NCBI GenBank assembly: GCA_017512705.1
Contig: JAFWEX010000006.1
Span: 1 to 64,000, forward strand
Length of the DNA: 64,000 bases
Origin: Paenibacillus sp.
GTDB taxonomy: Bacteria > Bacillota > Bacilli > Paenibacillales > Paenibacillaceae
Reading direction: 5' to 3'
Under the pieces are notes generated by a model that was given only the letters and a program-made list of their open reading frames with translations, ran no database searches and was not told where the DNA came from. Numbering within the stretch: the stretch's first letter is position 1; each line of letters starts with the position of its first letter. The position numbers and the translations under genes are program-made. Of the stretch, positions 25,842-35,585 are shown piece after piece.

Positions 25842-28800
25842 TTGTTACAAGCACTCATACAGGCTTTTTCTAAAGATCCGGACTTTGGATCCATTACGGC
25901 TGGAGTCAAGTCCGGCATGAAGGAGCAATTAGTCTCCGGTCTATCTGGCTCAGCTCGCCAGATTATGCTGGCTGCACTCCATCAGGAGATGGATCGTCCA
26001 CTGCTCGTTGTAACTCATAATATGTTCTCTGCACAAAAAATGGCAGAAGATTTACAGGAAGCGCTTTCAACAGATCAGGTGTTAATCTACCCGGCTAACG
26101 AACTTGTCGCGGCTGAGGCAGCTGTATCCAGTCCAGAGACGCTTGCTCAGCGTATAGAGGTTTTGGTCCGTTGTGCCCAAGGGTTCAGGGGCATTGTTGT
26201 TATTCCTTTTTCCGGTGTGAGACGTTATGTTCCAGTTCCGGAAGTGATGGCTAATGCACAGATTCAGATCAAGCAAGGTAACACGCTTCAGTTGGATTCA
26301 TTCCTGCTGGAGATGGTGACACTTGGCTATGAGCGTGTGGAGCGCGTTGAATCACGCGGACAGATGAGTGTACGTGGAGGTATTATTGACTTCTATCCAA
26401 TGACTTCATCGATTGCATATCGGGTGGAGTTATTTGACGACGAAATTGATTCCATTCGTACATTCGATCCCGCAGATCAGCGTTCCATTGAGCGGATAGA
26501 AGAAATCACGGTTTTGCCATGTAAAGAATTGATTGCTGATCGGGAGCGAATGGAGAAGGCAGCGGATACAGCAGCACTTCTGCTTGAACAGCAACTGGAG
26601 AAAATGACAGATCGTCAGGCAAAGCTACGGCTTCGGGAAGAGATGCATCGGGAAATCGAGCTGCTTCGCCAGCATGTATATTTTTCGGAAATGTACAAAT
26701 ATATCTCCCCTCTGTATCCGGAAAAGAAAACAATCTATGACTATATGCCGGAAGATACCATTCTGGTACTGGATGAGCCGGCGCGACTGTCCGAAACGTC
26801 CAAACAACTGGACCGGGATGAGTCCGAATGGAACCTTCACCTGATACAAAATGGTAAAACCCTGCCTGATCTGTCGTTATCAGCTGATGGGGATGAACTG
26901 CTCTATGAGCGTCCATTCCAGACGATTTTTATGTCGATCTTTTTACGCCAGGTCCCTCATACCCAGCCGCAGAACATTCTGAACTTTATTAGCCGGGGGA
27001 TGCAGGATTTCCACGGGCAGATGAACGTGCTGAAGGCGGAGATGGAACGCTGGCAGAAAGCCGGAGTTAAGGTGTTGATGTTAGCCAACGGTGAAGAGCG
27101 CATGGATCGGATGCGTCGGGTATTACAGGATTACGACATTCCAGAGCCGGAGCTGCTGAATGGTAACTTGCAGACGGGATTCGAGATGCCTTCTATTCAT
27201 CTGGCAGTGATTACCGAAGGAGAGATGTTCTCACAGAAGCAACGTAAAGCCCGTAAGCCGATTCGGAACATCGACAATGCGGAACGTATCAAATCCTACA
27301 GCGAGCTGAAGGTAGGCGATTATGTCGTTCACCAGAATCACGGGATTGGTAAATACCTTGGGATTGGTACGTTAGAAGTCGCTGGTATTCACAAAGATTA
27401 CATGCACATTCTGTATGCGGGCGGCGACAAGTTGTCTGTTCCAATTGAACAGATTGATCTGATCCAAAAGTATGTAGGTTCTGAAGAGAAAGAGCCTAAA
27501 ATATACAAACTGGGTGGAAACGAATGGACACGAGTAAAAAATAAAGTCCGTTCTTCCGTTCAGGATATTGCCGACGATCTGATCAAGCTATATGCAGAAC
27601 GTCAGACATCCAAAGGATATGGATTCGACAAGGATTCGGCAGAACAGCAGGAATTTGAGGATATGTTCCCGTATGATGAGACGCGGGATCAGATGCGTGC
27701 AATTGAGGAAATCAAAAAGGATATGGAACAAAACCGTCCAATGGACCGTTTATTATGTGGAGACGTTGGATACGGTAAAACAGAAGTAGCCATTCGGGCT
27801 GCATTTAAAGCAGCAATTGAAGGGAAACAGGTGGCGGTGCTTGTTCCAACAACGATTTTGGCTCAACAGCACTATGAAACGTTCCGTGAGCGCTTCTCCG
27901 GTTATCCGTTCAACATTCATGTTCTTAGTCGGTTCCGCTCTCGTAAGGAGCAGAATGAGACGGCGAAAGGGATTAAATCGGGTACAGTCGATATTGTGAT
28001 CGGTACGCACCGTTTGCTGTCGCAGGACTTGGTATTTAAGGACCTCGGACTGCTGATTGTCGATGAGGAACAACGTTTTGGTGTCACACACAAGGAGAAG
28101 TTAAAGAAACTTAAAACCAATGTGGACGTGTTAACTCTTACAGCAACGCCAATTCCGCGTACATTACACATGTCTATGCTAGGTGTACGTGACCTATCTG
28201 TTATTGAGACGCCGCCGGAGAATCGGTTCCCGATTCAAACCTATGTGGTGGAGCATAGCCATGCCCTTGTCCGGGAAGCGATCGAGCGCGAGCTGGCCCG
28301 TGGTGGTCAGGTCTATTATCTTTACAACCGGGTGCAAGGTATTCAGGAGATGGCTGCGGAAATTTCGGATCTGGTACCTGAAGCCAGAGTTGGTGTAGGA
28401 CATGGTCAGATGACAGAAACGGAGCTGGAGAAAACAATCCTCGACTTTCTGGACGGAGAGTATGACGTATTGGTGAGCACAAGTATCATTGAGACGGGTG
28501 TGGACATTCCGAATGTAAATACTCTAATTGTACATGATGCGGATAAAATGGGTCTGTCTCAGTTGTATCAGCTCCGTGGTCGGGTAGGACGATCTAACCG
28601 AATTGCTTATGCTTATTTCACGTACCAACGGGACAAAGTGCTTACAGAGGTAGCCGAGAAGCGTCTACAGTCTATTAAGGAATTCACCGAACTGGGTTCA
28701 GGCTTTAAAATTGCGATGCGCGACTTGTCCATTCGTGGTGCGGGAAACCTGCTCGGAGCAGAGCAGCACGGCTTTATCGCTTCGGTCGGATTCGATCTGT

Positions 28801-29369
28801 ACTCACAGATGCTCGCTGAGGAGATCAACAAACGTAAAGTCACGATGCTGGGTGAGGAGTCCGTTCCTTCCGATCAATGGAATACAACACTTGACCTCAG
28901 TATCGATGCCTATCTGCCATCGGATTATATTTATGACAGTATTCAGAAAATTGAGATCTATAAAAAGGTGGCTGTTATTGCCTCTTTCGAAGATGCGATG
29001 GAACTCGAAGACGAGTTGGTTGACCGTTTCGGTGATCTGCCGGAGGCTGTAACGAATCTGATGGCAGTGGCTCGTCTTAAAGTATATGGCAAGATTTACG
29101 GAATTGAATCCATTACGCAGCGTGGCGATGACCTTACGGTGAAGTTCTATGAAGGGCGAGAGCATGCCTTCGAGCTTTCGAAAATCGCACACATTGGAAA
29201 TCAGTTCGAAAGACGTGTACAATTTGAACAAGGGCCCCATATGCTGATTCATGTCAAAGGCAAGGGTCTTGGGGATAAGCAACTGATGGAACTGGTAGAA
29301 AAGTTTCTGGAGTCCATGAAGACTGCTTTTAAATCAAAGGGGGAACTTAAAGATGTTAGCAAAGTATAA
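25842..29369 (+). CDS. mfd: transcription-repair coupling factor
   Basis: 1175 residues. DNA translocase that removes stalled RNA polymerase and recruits UvrA. Domains in order: UvrB-like N-terminal region, RNA-polymerase interaction domain (GDYVVHQNHGIGKYLGI), RecG-like helicase with Walker A GDVGYGKTEVA and the DEEQ box, then motif VI QLRGRVGRSNR and the C-terminal TRCF domain. TTG 25842 is preferred because AGAGAGGTG lies just upstream and the first residues match family N-termini; an ATG at 25800 lacks a site. Its last 17 nt overlap the next gene. Confidence 0.97.
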   Translation: MLQALIQAFSKDPDFGSITAGVKSGMKEQLVSGLSGSARQIMLAALHQEMDRPLLVVTHNMFSAQKMAEDLQEALSTDQVLIYPANELVAAEAAVSSPETLAQRIEVLVRCAQGFRGIVVIPFSGVRRYVPVPEVMANAQIQIKQGNTLQLDSFLLEMVTLGYERVERVESRGQMSVRGGIIDFYPMTSSIAYRVELFDDEIDSIRTFDPADQRSIERIEEITVLPCKELIADRERMEKAADTAALLLEQQLEKMTDRQAKLRLREEMHREIELLRQHVYFSEMYKYISPLYPEKKTIYDYMPEDTILVLDEPARLSETSKQLDRDESEWNLHLIQNGKTLPDLSLSADGDELLYERPFQTIFMSIFLRQVPHTQPQNILNFISRGMQDFHGQMNVLKAEMERWQKAGVKVLMLANGEERMDRMRRVLQDYDIPEPELLNGNLQTGFEMPSIHLAVITEGEMFSQKQRKARKPIRNIDNAERIKSYSELKVGDYVVHQNHGIGKYLGIGTLEVAGIHKDYMHILYAGGDKLSVPIEQIDLIQKYVGSEEKEPKIYKLGGNEWTRVKNKVRSSVQDIADDLIKLYAERQTSKGYGFDKDSAEQQEFEDMFPYDETRDQMRAIEEIKKDMEQNRPMDRLLCGDVGYGKTEVAIRAAFKAAIEGKQVAVLVPTTILAQQHYETFRERFSGYPFNIHVLSRFRSRKEQNETAKGIKSGTVDIVIGTHRLLSQDLVFKDLGLLIVDEEQRFGVTHKEKLKKLKTNVDVLTLTATPIPRTLHMSMLGVRDLSVIETPPENRFPIQTYVVEHSHALVREAIERELARGGQVYYLYNRVQGIQEMAAEISDLVPEARVGVGHGQMTETELEKTILDFLDGEYDVLVSTSIIETGVDIPNVNTLIVHDADKMGLSQLYQLRGRVGRSNRIAYAYFTYQRDKVLTEVAEKRLQSIKEFTELGSGFKIAMRDLSIRGAGNLLGAEQHGFIASVGFDLYSQMLAEEINKRKVTMLGEESVPSDQWNTTLDLSIDAYLPSDYIYDSIQKIEIYKKVAVIASFEDAMELEDELVDRFGDLPEAVTNLMAVARLKVYGKIYGIESITQRGDDLTVKFYEGREHAFELSKIAHIGNQFERRVQFEQGPHMLIHVKGKGLGDKQLMELVEKFLESMKTAFKSKGELKDVSKV

Positions 29370-30456
29370 AAAAGTGGGAAAAGTGCTGTCCATAGGTATG
29401 GTTGCAGTACTGTCCCTCTCCTTGCTTGCCGCGTGTGGCAAGAAGGAAGAAACCAAAGCGCCGGAATCCAAGGATAACAGTGCTGTTGTAGCTACTTATG
29501 AGGGCGGTACGATTACAGCCAATGAATTCGATCTGGAACAACGTGTCATGAAGTTTCTCTCCCCTCAGTATGCAGAGTTGATGGAAATGGATGAAATTAA
29601 AGAAACCTTGTTGAAGCAGGAAATTGCTTATAAGTATCTGAGCGATAAAGCGAGTGAAGAAGCAAAAACGGCTGGTGCTAAAACAGCTGCAGAGCAATTC
29701 GACAATTTGAAAGCTCAAGTGAAGGAAGACCAGTGGAAAGAAATGCTGGAGAAACAAAACCTTACAGATCAAAATATTAAAGACTACATGACTCGCATCA
29801 TGACGGTAATCAAAGATAAAGAAACTGGTGTGACAGAAGATGCCATGAAGGCAGAGTATGAGAAAAATAAAGACCAGTATACAACAGCATCTGTACGTCA
29901 CGTACTGATTAACTTTGTAGACCCTAAAACAGAAAAAGAACGTAAGAAAGAAGATGCTTTGAAACTTGCAAAAGAAGTAAAAGCGAAACTGGACGGCGGA
30001 GCTGACTTTGCTGAAATTGCCAAAAAGTATTCTGAAGATCCAGGGTCTGCTGACAACGGTGGACTTTATGAAAATACGCCAGTTGGAACTTGGGTAGAAG
30101 CATTCAAGGAAGCGGCAAAAACATTGCCACTTAACAAAATTAGTGATCCGGTTGAAACAGAGTATGGTTACCACGTGATGAAAGTGGAAGCACGTACAGA
30201 AGCAGACTTCTCCAAATTGGCAGCAGAGCAGAAAGAAGCGTTAAAAAGCCAGCTGGCTTCAGGTGAAATCGATGCTTTCATGCAAAATGATCTGGACAAG
30301 CTGATTAAAGAAATTAATCTTCCTAAGACGGAAAAGAAAGAGGAAGGTACAACAGAGGGTACAACGGGTTCGGGTACTGAAGGTACGAAAACAGATCAAG
30401 GTACAACTGAAACAGACAAAGATGCAAATGCAGAAGAGGGTACAAGCAGTAAGTAA
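29353..30456 (+). CDS. PrsA-like peptidyl-prolyl isomerase lipoprotein
   Basis: 367 residues. Signal peptide with lipobox LLAAC (Cys28), a SurA_N-like helical region (about 45-170), a parvulin (PpiC) domain starting near ASVRHVLINF and ending YGYHVMKVEART (about 177-277), then a low-complexity Gly/Thr/Glu tail. It would fold exported proteins at the outer membrane face. ATG 29353 follows AAAGGGGG and overlaps mfd by 17 nt, so it is probably co-translated. This gene is not between mfd and spoVT in B. subtilis. A second PpiC protein is at 52.5 kb. Confidence 0.9.
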   Translation: MLAKYKKVGKVLSIGMVAVLSLSLLAACGKKEETKAPESKDNSAVVATYEGGTITANEFDLEQRVMKFLSPQYAELMEMDEIKETLLKQEIAYKYLSDKASEEAKTAGAKTAAEQFDNLKAQVKEDQWKEMLEKQNLTDQNIKDYMTRIMTVIKDKETGVTEDAMKAEYEKNKDQYTTASVRHVLINFVDPKTEKERKKEDALKLAKEVKAKLDGGADFAEIAKKYSEDPGSADNGGLYENTPVGTWVEAFKEAAKTLPLNKISDPVETEYGYHVMKVEARTEADFSKLAAEQKEALKSQLASGEIDAFMQNDLDKLIKEINLPKTEKKEEGTTEGTTGSGTEGTKTDQGTTETDKDANAEEGTSSK

Positions 30457-30477
30457 TAGCTTGAATTTAAAAGTCTG

Positions 30478-30523
30478 ACGAAGCACGGGGAGAACTAAGG
30501 TTCTTTCTGTTGCTTCGTTTTTG
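30478..30523 (+). terminator. terminator after the PrsA-like gene
   Basis: CGAAGCA with TGCTTCG closing a hairpin that contains an inner AGAAC/GTTCT stem, then TTTTT. Confidence 0.85.
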
Positions 30524-30612
30524 CGTTTGGAGCAACATAGGGAAGAGAATTTTTTTTAGGCGAAGTTCATCAACGATATTCTGCAAAACATGTATAAGGA
30601 TATGGGAACAGA

Positions 30613-30640
30613 TGAATACTATGGTCAAGAAATCACACTA
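30613..30640 (+). promoter_or_regulatory. possible sigma-G promoter for spoVT
   Basis: TGAATA and CACACTA resemble the sigma-G -35 (GHATR) and -10 (CATnHTA) elements, but the 15-bp spacing is shorter than usual. spoVT is sigma-G dependent in B. subtilis, which is the main reason to note it. Confidence 0.3.
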
Positions 30641-30717
30641 AACGTTCTGGGACTTTCCTCTACCCATTAAGGAACAGTAGTTGAAAAATCTTCTCGAGAA
30701 AGTGGGGCAACATGTAA

Positions 30718-31260
30718 ATGAAAGCTACTGGTATTGTCCGCCGTATAGATGACCTAGGTCGTGTGGTCATTCCAAAAGAAATCCGTCGTACGTTACGTAT
30801 TCGTGAGGGAGATCCACTTGAAATCTTTGTAGATCGGGATGGAGAGGTCATTCTTAAAAAATATTCGCCCATTGGTGAGCTTGGCGATTTTGCCAAAGAA
30901 TATGCTGAATCCCTGTATGAAAGTACGGGTCATGTGACGATGATTTCAGATCGGGACACCATTATAACGGTGGCAGGCGGGTCCAAGAAAGAATATTTGG
31001 ACAAGCAGGTTGGCAGTCTTGTGGAGAGTTGTATGGAAAATCGTAAGACGATTATGGAAGCAACTAGTGGTACTTATGAGCTTAGCAAAGATCATGACGA
31101 GACGTTATCCTCTTTTGTTATTGCACCTATTATTGCTGGTGGTGATCCCATCGGAACCGTAATCCTATTTAACAAGGATGAATCCGTGAAGATGTCTCAG
31201 ATGGAAACCAAAATGGCTGAGACGGCAGCGGGATTCCTCGGCAAGCAAATGGAACAATAA
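30718..31260 (+). CDS. spoVT: stage V sporulation protein T
   Basis: 180 residues. The N-terminal AbrB-like DNA-binding domain (MKATGIVRRIDDLGRVVIPK, then EIRRTLRI) is followed by a C-terminal GAF domain (about 55-178). SpoVT is a forespore regulator that tunes sigma-G genes. GTGGGG precedes the ATG. It lies downstream of mfd as in B. subtilis, with one inserted gene, and has its own terminator. Confidence 0.97.
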   Translation: MKATGIVRRIDDLGRVVIPKEIRRTLRIREGDPLEIFVDRDGEVILKKYSPIGELGDFAKEYAESLYESTGHVTMISDRDTIITVAGGSKKEYLDKQVGSLVESCMENRKTIMEATSGTYELSKDHDETLSSFVIAPIIAGGDPIGTVILFNKDESVKMSQMETKMAETAAGFLGKQMEQ

Positions 31261-31269
31261 GTAGCAGAT

Positions 31270-31311
31270 GAACTCCTGTTGTCCTGAACTGGGCAGACGG
31301 GAGTTTTTTGT
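31270..31311 (+). terminator. terminator after spoVT
   Basis: AACTCC-TGT-TGTCC-TGAACT-GGGCA-GAC-GGGAGTT followed by TTTTTG. Confidence 0.88.
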
Positions 31312-31496
31312 TTTGTTGGACTGCTGGAGTGAGTGGCATCGAAATGGAGTGACTTTTGGCTTTGCGAAGCAAAACAAGGGAAGCGACAGATCGAACACGA
31401 GCGAATTCGTCTGTATGCCTTCTGGCAGGTATAATAGCTAAGGGAGCTTAACGCTTCATTAGAATGCCAGGATCATATGGGAGGAACCAGGACATT

Positions 31497-33275
31497 ATGA
31501 AACAGTCGTCAGGCGCAAAGCTACTGCAAGGTGCGTTTATTCTAGGGCTTGCCGCCATTATCTCCAAAATCATTGGTGCTTTTCAAAAGATTCCACTCCA
31601 GAATCTAGGGGGAGACGGTGTTTTTGGTATCTACAACACGGTCTATCCGTTATATATGCTTATTATCACACTGGCTGCAGCGGGTTTGCCGCTAGCCGTA
31701 TCCAAATTTGTAGCAGAACAGAATGCCCTTGGTAGACCAGACGAGAGCCGTAGAATTATACGATTATCTTCGATGCTGCTGGGAGGCTTGGGAATGGTTA
31801 CCGCAATACTGATGTACGTAAGTGCACCATGGGTTGCAGCTCTGATCGGTAACCAACATGTGATCCCTTCTATTCATGCTGCCTCATTAGCTTTGTTATG
31901 TGTACCGCTGATGACAGGGTTGCGTGGATATTTTCAGGGGATGCAGCAGATGGTACCTACGGCCGTATCTCAGGTAGTTGAACAGACGGTTCGGGTCACC
32001 GTCATGATTGTGGTGTTATTGTGGCTGATTGGCCAAGATGCTTCACTTGAGATGGTTGCTGCAGGCGCAATGTTAGGCTCGGTCGCAGGAGGTTGTGCGG
32101 GGCTGCTGGTGATGCTGGGCTTCCTCTACCGACATCGGCGACAAGAGCGGGCAGAACATTGGTCAGAGGAAGGAGCATTGTTTAGAAAATTAGAGCATTC
32201 CCAGGATATGAGTCAGACCACTCAAATTCGCGATGTCTCCCAAGATAGTGGACGCCGGCATATGACGATAGCTGGAGAGGCCATCAACAAGGTTATCCCA
32301 GTGGAGGGTGCGCAAGCTCGGGAGACTAAACGCACTAACGCAGAATGGATACGTACTTTATTAATCTATGCCGTCCCGGTTTGTTTGGGATCGCTAGCCG
32401 TACCTCTGATGAATCTGGTAGATACCTTTACGGTGCCGCGTCTGTTACGCGGTGAAGGGCTAGATGAGGTCCAAACGATGGTATCCTTCGGTATATACAA
32501 TCGTGGATTGCCACTGGTACAGCTGGTGACGATGCTTGCCACGTCACTCTCGGTGCTTTTTATTCCGGCGATGGCCGAAGCGCGCCTCAAGGGCGGGCCA
32601 GAAGCCGTCAGACAGCAAGCGGGCATGGCGCTGCGCTGGTTCTGGCTGATCGGTCTGGCAGCTTCCGCAGGTCTTGCGGTGCTGGCAGATCCGATTAACC
32701 GCATGCTGTACGGGGATGCTGCAGGCACCGAAGCATTGCGGTACATGGCGCTGACGGCGGCGGGCAGCACCGTCAGCATTATCGCGGCGGCGCTGTTGCA
32801 AGGCCTCGGCGCCGTACGCGCTCCCGCGTTCAGCATGCTGGCCGCCGCAGGCGTCAAAGTGCTGCTGAACGTCATGCTTGTGCCAGCGCTAGGCATCAGC
32901 GGCGCGGCCATTGCAGGTGCAGCCGCCTATATGCTGGCGGCTGGCCTGAATGTGGCGCTGCTGGCGCGGCTCACCGCCATGCGCCCTGCTCCTGGCGCCG
33001 TCCTGGCGAAGCCGGCGCTAGTGGTCGCCGCCATGAGCCTGGCGGCGCTAGGCATGGCCTGGGCCGCCGAAGTTATACTCGGCGGCATGGGCATCGCAGC
33101 CACGCAGCGGCTGGCTGCGCTGGGCATGAGCCTGCTGGGTATGGCCGCAGGCGGAGCCGTGTTTGTGCTGGCGGCGGCCCGGATTGGGCTGCTGACCGCC
33201 ACAGAGCTGGCGGCCTTGCCCAAACTGGGGCCGCGCCTGGCCAAGCTGCTGCGCAGACTGCGTGTACTGCGCTAG
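31497..33275 (+). CDS. yabM: SpoVB/MurJ-like polysaccharide flippase (YabM)
   Basis: 592 residues with about 14 membrane segments, a MOP-superfamily exporter related to SpoVB and MurJ; it probably moves lipid-linked wall precursors. The N-terminus LGLAAIISKIIGAFQKIPLQ and FGIYNTVYPLYML are family features. A hydrophilic loop of about 70 residues (roughly 205-280) interrupts the middle. GC content rises abruptly from about 32.55 kb to the stop, unlike the first half. ATG 31497 follows GGGAGGAACC; an ATG at 31464 has no site. The locus matches yabM between spoVT and yabN. Confidence 0.88.
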   Translation: MKQSSGAKLLQGAFILGLAAIISKIIGAFQKIPLQNLGGDGVFGIYNTVYPLYMLIITLAAAGLPLAVSKFVAEQNALGRPDESRRIIRLSSMLLGGLGMVTAILMYVSAPWVAALIGNQHVIPSIHAASLALLCVPLMTGLRGYFQGMQQMVPTAVSQVVEQTVRVTVMIVVLLWLIGQDASLEMVAAGAMLGSVAGGCAGLLVMLGFLYRHRRQERAEHWSEEGALFRKLEHSQDMSQTTQIRDVSQDSGRRHMTIAGEAINKVIPVEGAQARETKRTNAEWIRTLLIYAVPVCLGSLAVPLMNLVDTFTVPRLLRGEGLDEVQTMVSFGIYNRGLPLVQLVTMLATSLSVLFIPAMAEARLKGGPEAVRQQAGMALRWFWLIGLAASAGLAVLADPINRMLYGDAAGTEALRYMALTAAGSTVSIIAAALLQGLGAVRAPAFSMLAAAGVKVLLNVMLVPALGISGAAIAGAAAYMLAAGLNVALLARLTAMRPAPGAVLAKPALVVAAMSLAALGMAWAAEVILGGMGIAATQRLAALGMSLLGMAAGGAVFVLAAARIGLLTATELAALPKLGPRLAKLLRRLRVLR

Positions 33276-33348
33276 CGCAAACTTACAGTGCCAGCTGCTG
33301 AATGAAACAGCTACAGCACATGCCTGTTTTGCTATTACACCGAAGCGA

Positions 33349-33378
33349 TTATTGAATATCGACAGATTCTGGTATAAT
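33349..33378 (+). promoter_or_regulatory. candidate sigma-A promoter for mazG
   Basis: A perfect TATAAT at 33373-33378. The -35 is either TTATTG at 18 bp or TTGAAT at 15 bp. Confidence 0.5.
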
Positions 33379-33511
33379 ACGTTTAATTATTGAGTGCCAT
33401 CCTGTTCAGTTAGACGAGAGATGTTTACGGATATCGATATGACAATTTTGGTATATCAATTGCGTGGAAAGCCTGGAAGGGCAGGGTGGTTCGGATGGAG
33501 GTTTAAGCACA

Positions 33512-35005
33512 ATGAGTGCAACTTTGACGGTGGTAGGTCTAGGATCTGGTGATGCAGATCAACTGACTTTAGGCATTATTAAAAAAATGAAAAACGCGTC
33601 TACCTTGTATGTACGTACATTGGATCATCCGGTGCTGAACGATCTACAGCAGGATGGGCTGGAGATGACGTCGTTTGACAGCATCTATGAAGAAAAATCC
33701 TCCTTCCCCGAGGTTTATGATGAGATTGCAAACCGACTGATCGAGGCTGCTCGAAGCGGGGCTGCAGGTACTGAGATTGTCTATGCTGTACCAGGCCATC
33801 CAATGGTTGCCGAAGCGAGTGTACGTCTTTTGAAAGAACAATGTCCAGAAAAAGGCATTTCCTTACGTATCATGGGTGGAGAGAGTTTCTTGGATGAAGC
33901 TTTTATCCGGCTTGGCTTTGACCCTATTGAAGGTTTTCAATTACTGGATGCAAGCAGTCTGAGTCCAGAACTTGTACAACCGCAACTACATACGTTAATT
34001 GGACAAGTCTATGATGGCTTTACCGCTTCGGACGTGAAGTTATGTCTAATGGAGGTATACCCCGACGATTATCCAGTGGTTGTGGGTCATGCACTTGGCG
34101 TGCAAGGTCAGGAAGTCATTCATAAGGTGCCGCTACATGAGCTGGATCGCACCCCTGGTTATGGCAACCTGTCCCTGATCTATGTGCCGAAAAATACGGA
34201 TGATGCACTGCGCCGCCGTTCCTTCGCACGTTTGCACGAGATTGTAAACATTCTCCGCAGCCCAGGTGGCTGCCCATGGGATCAAGAGCAGACGCATCAG
34301 TCGATTCGCAAAAATCTGATTGAAGAGACTTATGAAGTAATCGAGACCATCGACGAGGATGACCCGGATCATATGAAAGAAGAGCTGGGTGATCTGTTAC
34401 TGCAGATTATGCTGCATGCTCAGATGGAAGAAGAGGTCGGTACGTTCAATGTGTATGACGTCATTGAAGGATTGAATGACAAGCTGATCTTCCGTCATCC
34501 GCATGTATTTGGCGACAATCAGGCTGAAGATGCGACTGAAGCGTTGCAAAACTGGGAACAGATGAAGGCAGAGGAGAAAAAGCGTAAAGGTCAGGACATG
34601 CAAAAGGCTTCTGTGCTGGACGGCATCCCGCGTGACCTGCCTGCACTGATGAAAGGATACAAGCTCCAGAAGAAAGCAGCCAAAGTCGGCTTCGATTGGG
34701 ATGATGTAGAGGGTGTCTTTGACAAGATCGAAGAGGAACTGGCCGAACTGAAAGAAGCTGTGCAGCAGGGACATGATGATGAAGCACGTAAGTTGGAACT
34801 CGGTGATGTGTTATTTGCCACAGCGAACGTAGCTCGCTTCATTGGCACGGACCCCGAGGAGGCTCTTGCTGCTACAAACCGCAAGTTTGTTGCCCGATTC
34901 CAGTATATTGAGGATCGGCTTCGTGAACGAGGTAAAACACCTGCGGACAGCACGGTAGAAGAGATGGAGCAGTTTTGGCAACAGGCGAAGAAAGCAGGGC
35001 TTTAG
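33512..35005 (+). CDS. mazG: MazG nucleotide pyrophosphohydrolase fused to a tetrapyrrole-methylase-like domain (YabN)
   Basis: 497 residues. Residues 1-225 have the tetrapyrrole-methylase fold (TVVGLGSGDADQLTLGI, VYAVPGHPMVAEAS); the C-terminal part is a tandem MazG domain with LRSPGGCPWDQEQTH and the metal site EETYEVIE...EELGDLLLQ. MazG hydrolyses non-canonical NTPs to NMPs. The two-domain form is typical of Firmicute YabN. GGAGGT upstream fixes ATG 33512; the frame extends to 33464 without a site. No clear terminator was found after it. Confidence 0.95.
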   Translation: MSATLTVVGLGSGDADQLTLGIIKKMKNASTLYVRTLDHPVLNDLQQDGLEMTSFDSIYEEKSSFPEVYDEIANRLIEAARSGAAGTEIVYAVPGHPMVAEASVRLLKEQCPEKGISLRIMGGESFLDEAFIRLGFDPIEGFQLLDASSLSPELVQPQLHTLIGQVYDGFTASDVKLCLMEVYPDDYPVVVGHALGVQGQEVIHKVPLHELDRTPGYGNLSLIYVPKNTDDALRRRSFARLHEIVNILRSPGGCPWDQEQTHQSIRKNLIEETYEVIETIDEDDPDHMKEELGDLLLQIMLHAQMEEEVGTFNVYDVIEGLNDKLIFRHPHVFGDNQAEDATEALQNWEQMKAEEKKRKGQDMQKASVLDGIPRDLPALMKGYKLQKKAAKVGFDWDDVEGVFDKIEEELAELKEAVQQGHDDEARKLELGDVLFATANVARFIGTDPEEALAATNRKFVARFQYIEDRLRERGKTPADSTVEEMEQFWQQAKKAGL

Positions 35006-35312
35006 CTTTAATATTTTGTAAATGTAACCAAAACCTTCATTCCATCAGGCTAGCCAGTGTGTTATGATGGGGCGAACATGTGTTCATGCTATTTTTGGGA
35101 TATGATGTTTAAACTGACATCATTTCGGGTACTGGACTTAAGCAAAATCTCTGCCATGCAGTGATAAAAGCTAAAAAAAGTCGCAGGGCAAGGCAGGAAT
35201 TTAGCATACAAGCCAGAATACATGTGTAGTAACCATGCGAGAAATGACTTGGTTTAGGCAAGGTCATCAAGGCTCGCAGATACTTTTTTTTCAATTTGGG
35301 AGGCTTTTAAAC
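35006..35312 (+). other. 307-bp intergenic region before hup
   Basis: Contains a hairpin ATGATGT/ACATCAT (35103-35124) without a T-run and two TATGAT hexamers (near 35064 and 35098) that could be -10 elements, neither with a convincing -35. No small gene seen. Confidence 0.35.
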
Positions 35313-35585
35313 ATGAACAAAACAGACCTGATTAACAACATTTCTAACAAAAGCGGTTTGACTAAGAAAGATGTCGAGTCCGTATTGAATGGCTTTTTAG
35401 GAGAAATTACAGATGCACTTGCCAGCGGTGACAAAGTACAATTGATCGGCTTTGGCACTTTTGAGACCCGCAAACGTTCTGGACGTACAGGACGTAACCC
35501 GCAAACAGGGAATGAGATTGTGATTCCTGAGTCCATTGTTCCTGCATTTAAAGCAGGTAACAAACTTAAAGAAGCAGTAAAATAA
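35313..35585 (+). CDS. hup: DNA-binding protein HU
   Basis: 90 residues. MNKTDLINNISNKSGLTKKD, VQLIGFGTFETRKRSGRTGR and NPQTGNEIVIP are the classic HU sequence; it forms the histone-like dimer that bends and compacts DNA. GGGAGG lies 9 nt before ATG 35313; the open frame upstream to 35235 has no site. The stop TAA shares its last A with the rqcP ATG. In B. subtilis hbs is at another locus. Confidence 0.97.
   Translation: MNKTDLINNISNKSGLTKKDVESVLNGFLGEITDALASGDKVQLIGFGTFETRKRSGRTGRNPQTGNEIVIPESIVPAFKAGNKLKEAVK

Noticed and set aside
29356..30174. 272-codon reverse frame opposite the PrsA-like gene
   Set aside because: A mirror frame of a Lys/Glu-rich gene, giving Phe/Leu/Cys-rich nonsense; no ribosome site.
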